Source of the DNA: Actinomycetota bacterium
GTDB lineage: Bacteria > Actinomycetota > Thermoleophilia > Solirubrobacterales > 70-9
DNA: 6,819 bases
Assembly: GCA_018268695.1 (NCBI GenBank)
Contig: JAFDWD010001078.1
Span: forward strand, 1 to 6,819
Reading direction: 5' to 3'
A program made the translations under genes and the position numbers. The notes under the pieces are model-generated. The model ran no database searches, was not told the DNA's origin, and saw only the letters and a program-made list of their open reading frames with translations. Every line of letters starts with the position of its first letter. Positions within the stretch are counted from its first letter, which is position 1. This document shows, in pieces, positions 5,604-6,819 of the stretch.

Positions 5604-5893
5604 TGGTCGAGGCCACCGGGACCGTGACCGAAGTGATCGCCCGGCGGGTGAGGCGCCTGCGCCGCGACCAGGACCTGAGCCAGGAAGCGGTCGCCGAACG
5701 GGCCGAGATCCACCGCACCCAGATGACCCTGATCGAGCGGGCCGAGCGCCTGCCGCGTATCGACACCATGATCAGGCTGGCGGGCGCCCTCGGGGTCTCG
5801 CCCGCCGAACTCCTCGACGGACTCGTCTGGAGGCCGGGCATCCACAGCCCGGGCCGGATGATCGTTCCCGAGAAGGACCCCCGTCGTGGCTAG
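5603..5893 (+). CDS. Xre-type HTH protein, tandem copy 1
   Basis: The 96-residue protein is a single Xre/HTH_3 domain. Helix 1 is VIARRVRRLR (11-20), helix 2 LSQEAVAERA (25-34), recognition helix IHRTQMTLIERAER (36-49), and helices 4-5 run through MIRLAGALGVSPAELLDG (56-73). After W76-x-P78 comes a tail with GRMIV (84-88), which aligns with a short strand in the other three copies. GGGAG lies eight bases before the ATG, which overlaps the previous stop by one base. Such proteins bind short operators, usually as dimers. No effector domain is present, so it is probably a plain repressor or activator. It shares with copy 2 the 13-base string CCACCGCACCCAG in the recognition-helix codons (5712-5724 and 5991-6003). 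Its stop TAG lies inside an 8-base overlap with the next gene. Confidence 0.9.
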   Translation: MVEATGTVTEVIARRVRRLRRDQDLSQEAVAERAEIHRTQMTLIERAERLPRIDTMIRLAGALGVSPAELLDGLVWRPGIHSPGRMIVPEKDPRRG

Positions 5894-6179
5894 CCTCCGC
5901 CCGCCCTCGACCCGCTTCGCCGCGAACCTGCGGCGACTGCGTGCCGAGGCGGGCTACTCCCAGGAAGAGGTCGCCTTCCGTTCCGCCGTCCACCGCACCC
6001 AGGTCAGCCTGCTGGAGACGGGGGAGAGGATGCCCCGCGTCCTCACCCTGGTCTGCCTGGCCGGAGCGCTCGGCGTCACCCCGGACGACCTCCTCGACGG
6101 GATCACCTGGGAGCCGATCGTCTCGGTCACCGGCGGCCTGACCGTGAGCCCGCCGGAGGGAGATGCCGAGGATGTCTGA
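5886..6179 (+). CDS. Xre-type HTH protein, tandem copy 2
   Basis: The 97-residue paralogue of copy 1 has helix 1 FAANLRRLRA (11-20), SQEEVAFRS (25-33), recognition helix VHRTQVSLLETGER (35-48) and the helix 4-5 block LVCLAGALGVTPDDLLDG (55-72). W75-x-P77 is followed by a tail with GGLTV (83-87). The GTG start is chosen because AGAAGGA lies eight bases upstream and because the frame gives the full family N-terminus; it overlaps the stop of copy 1 by eight bases (GTGGCTAG). The recognition helix differs from copy 1 at only a few positions, so both may bind the same or related sites and may form mixed dimers. One oddity is C57, where copies 1 and 4 have Arg and copy 3 Lys. No other domain is present. 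Confidence 0.9.
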   Translation: MASLRPPSTRFAANLRRLRAEAGYSQEEVAFRSAVHRTQVSLLETGERMPRVLTLVCLAGALGVTPDDLLDGITWEPIVSVTGGLTVSPPEGDAEDV

Positions 6180-6459
6180 GGGGAGGACGGACAGCCTCGT
6201 CGCGGAGCGGATCGGCGCCAACCTCAGAAGGCTCCGCGCGGCGGCCGGGATCAGCCAGGAGGAGCTGGCTTTCCGCGCCGGCATCCACCAGTCCGAGGCC
6301 AGTCTCATCGAGGGCGGTCGACGAGTCCCTCGCGCGAGGACGCTGATCAAGCTCTCCGGCGCTCTCGGCGTCACGATCGACGACTTGGTCGACGGCATCA
6401 CCTGGGATCCATCCCGTGGCTTCGGCGTCTCCGAGGACGGGGAGGACCCGGGTGCCTAG
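6172..6459 (+). CDS. Xre-type HTH protein, tandem copy 3 (divergent recognition helix)
   Basis: This 95-residue paralogue has IGANLRRLRAAAG (14-26), SQEELAFRAG (28-37), recognition helix IHQSEASLIEGGRR (38-51) and LIKLSGALGVTIDDLVDG (58-75). W78-x-P80 is followed by a short tail with RGFGV (82-86). The recognition helix begins HQSEAS where the others have HRTQ or HRTE, so this copy may have changed its DNA target. The ATG at 6172 is preferred over the one at 6163: GGGAG (6158-6162) is nine bases upstream of it, and it reproduces the 8-base overlap seen at the neighbouring junctions (here ATGTCTGA). Starting at 6163 would add only three residues. As a single-domain protein with no effector part, it probably acts only by binding DNA or by pairing with its siblings. 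Confidence 0.88.
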   Translation: MSEGRTDSLVAERIGANLRRLRAAAGISQEELAFRAGIHQSEASLIEGGRRVPRARTLIKLSGALGVTIDDLVDGITWDPSRGFGVSEDGEDPGA

Positions 6460-6763
6460 GCGACCCCCGGAATCGGTCGCCCGCCGCTTCGGGGAGAACC
6501 TCCGTCGGGTGCGGCGGAGGGAAGGGCTCTCCCAGGAGGAGCTGGGCCGGAGGGCCTCGCTCCACCGCACGGAGATCGGGAAGCTGGAGAACACGGAAAG
6601 GGTCTGCCGGATCGACACCCTGATTCGGCTCGCGGGGGCGATGGCCGTCCTCCCGGCGGAGCTTCTCGACGGGATCGTCTGGGTCCCTGCACCCGAGACG
6701 GAAGGAGCGTTCACCTTCAACCGAAGGCCATTCAGCAATCAACGAAGAGGAGAAGAGAGCTAG
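6452..6763 (+). CDS. Xre-type HTH protein, tandem copy 4
   Basis: The 103-residue last copy has FGENLRRVRRREGLSQ (13-28), EELGRRASL (29-37), recognition helix HRTEIGKLENTER (38-50) and LIRLAGAMAVLPAELLDG (57-74). W77-x-P79 is followed by a tail with GAFTF (85-89) and an extra basic end, RRPFSNQRRGEES. The GTG at 6452 is chosen because GGAGGA (6441-6446) is five bases upstream and it again overlaps the preceding stop by eight bases (GTGCCTAG). The frame is open upstream to 6416, but that ATG lacks a ribosome site and would lengthen the overlap. C52 replaces the proline found after the recognition helix in the other copies (VCR versus LPR, MPR, VPR), and AMAV replaces ALGV. The basic tail could add nonspecific DNA contacts. 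Confidence 0.9.
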   Translation: MPRRPPESVARRFGENLRRVRRREGLSQEELGRRASLHRTEIGKLENTERVCRIDTLIRLAGAMAVLPAELLDGIVWVPAPETEGAFTFNRRPFSNQRRGEES

Positions 6764-6798
6764 GACCAGACGGCGAGAAACGAGAGAGCAAGAAAGAC

Positions 6799-6819
6799 AT
6801 GGATCCAGGCCAGGTGACC
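6799..6819 (+). CDS. Possible start of a further gene (partial)
   Basis: An ATG at 6799 opens a frame (MDPGQVT) that runs off the right edge. It lies 35 bases after the last Xre stop on the same strand, and a purine-rich stretch with AAGAAAG (6790-6796) ends two bases before it, too close to be a good ribosome site. It may continue the operon, but only seven codons are visible, so no product can be suggested. Confidence 0.3.

Noticed and set aside
5603..6763. Tandem Xre genes as a CRISPR-like or short-repeat array
   Set aside because: The periodicity comes from paralogous coding units of about 283 bases; there are no short identical repeats with unique spacers.

Overview
The window is high-G+C DNA of actinobacterial character. 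I infer this from the GC-rich codon use, from TAnnnT-type -10 boxes 6-7 bases upstream of several start codons (a leaderless layout common in Actinobacteria), and from a family of small Xre-type regulators. A Thermoleophilia-like host is possible but is an impression, not a demonstrated assignment. The DNA looks like accessory chromosome downstream of a tRNA gene: small regulators, a nuclease-fold protein, unrecognised membrane-linked proteins and a KAP-type NTPase, with no housekeeping protein genes.

Layout. Bases 34-106 are a complete tRNA-Glu (anticodon CTC) with an upstream -10 box and an intrinsic terminator (127-150). A PDDEXK-like DUF559-type endonuclease-fold protein (250-939, minus) is transcribed divergently from a small two-knuckle zinc protein (1053-1268, plus). 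The zinc gene converges on a two-gene minus-strand operon: an unrecognised 339-residue protein (1783-2802) coupled by an ATGA overlap to a single-pass membrane protein (1265-1786). Divergent from that operon is a KAP-family P-loop NTPase (2844-4964), followed 11 bases later by a 66-residue helix-turn-helix protein (4976-5176).

After the small HTH gene, a perfect 9-bp inverted repeat (5187-5209) overlaps the -35 region of an extended -10 promoter, followed by a strong leader hairpin (5238-5270) and an AGGAGG ribosome site. This drives a dense operon: a small winged-helix-like protein (5292-5603) and then four paralogous Xre-type HTH proteins in tandem (5603-5893, 5886-6179, 6172-6459, 6452-6763). 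The last three junctions are all 8-base start/stop overlaps of the same layout. A further reading frame may begin at 6799.

Working hypotheses. The KAP NTPase, the small HTH protein and the divergent membrane-linked pair could be one accessory (possibly phage-defence) module next to a tRNA. The Xre array looks like an amplified, translationally coupled, probably self-regulating set of DNA-binding proteins with near-identical recognition helices. Both are inferences from layout and family resemblance; nothing in the window proves function.
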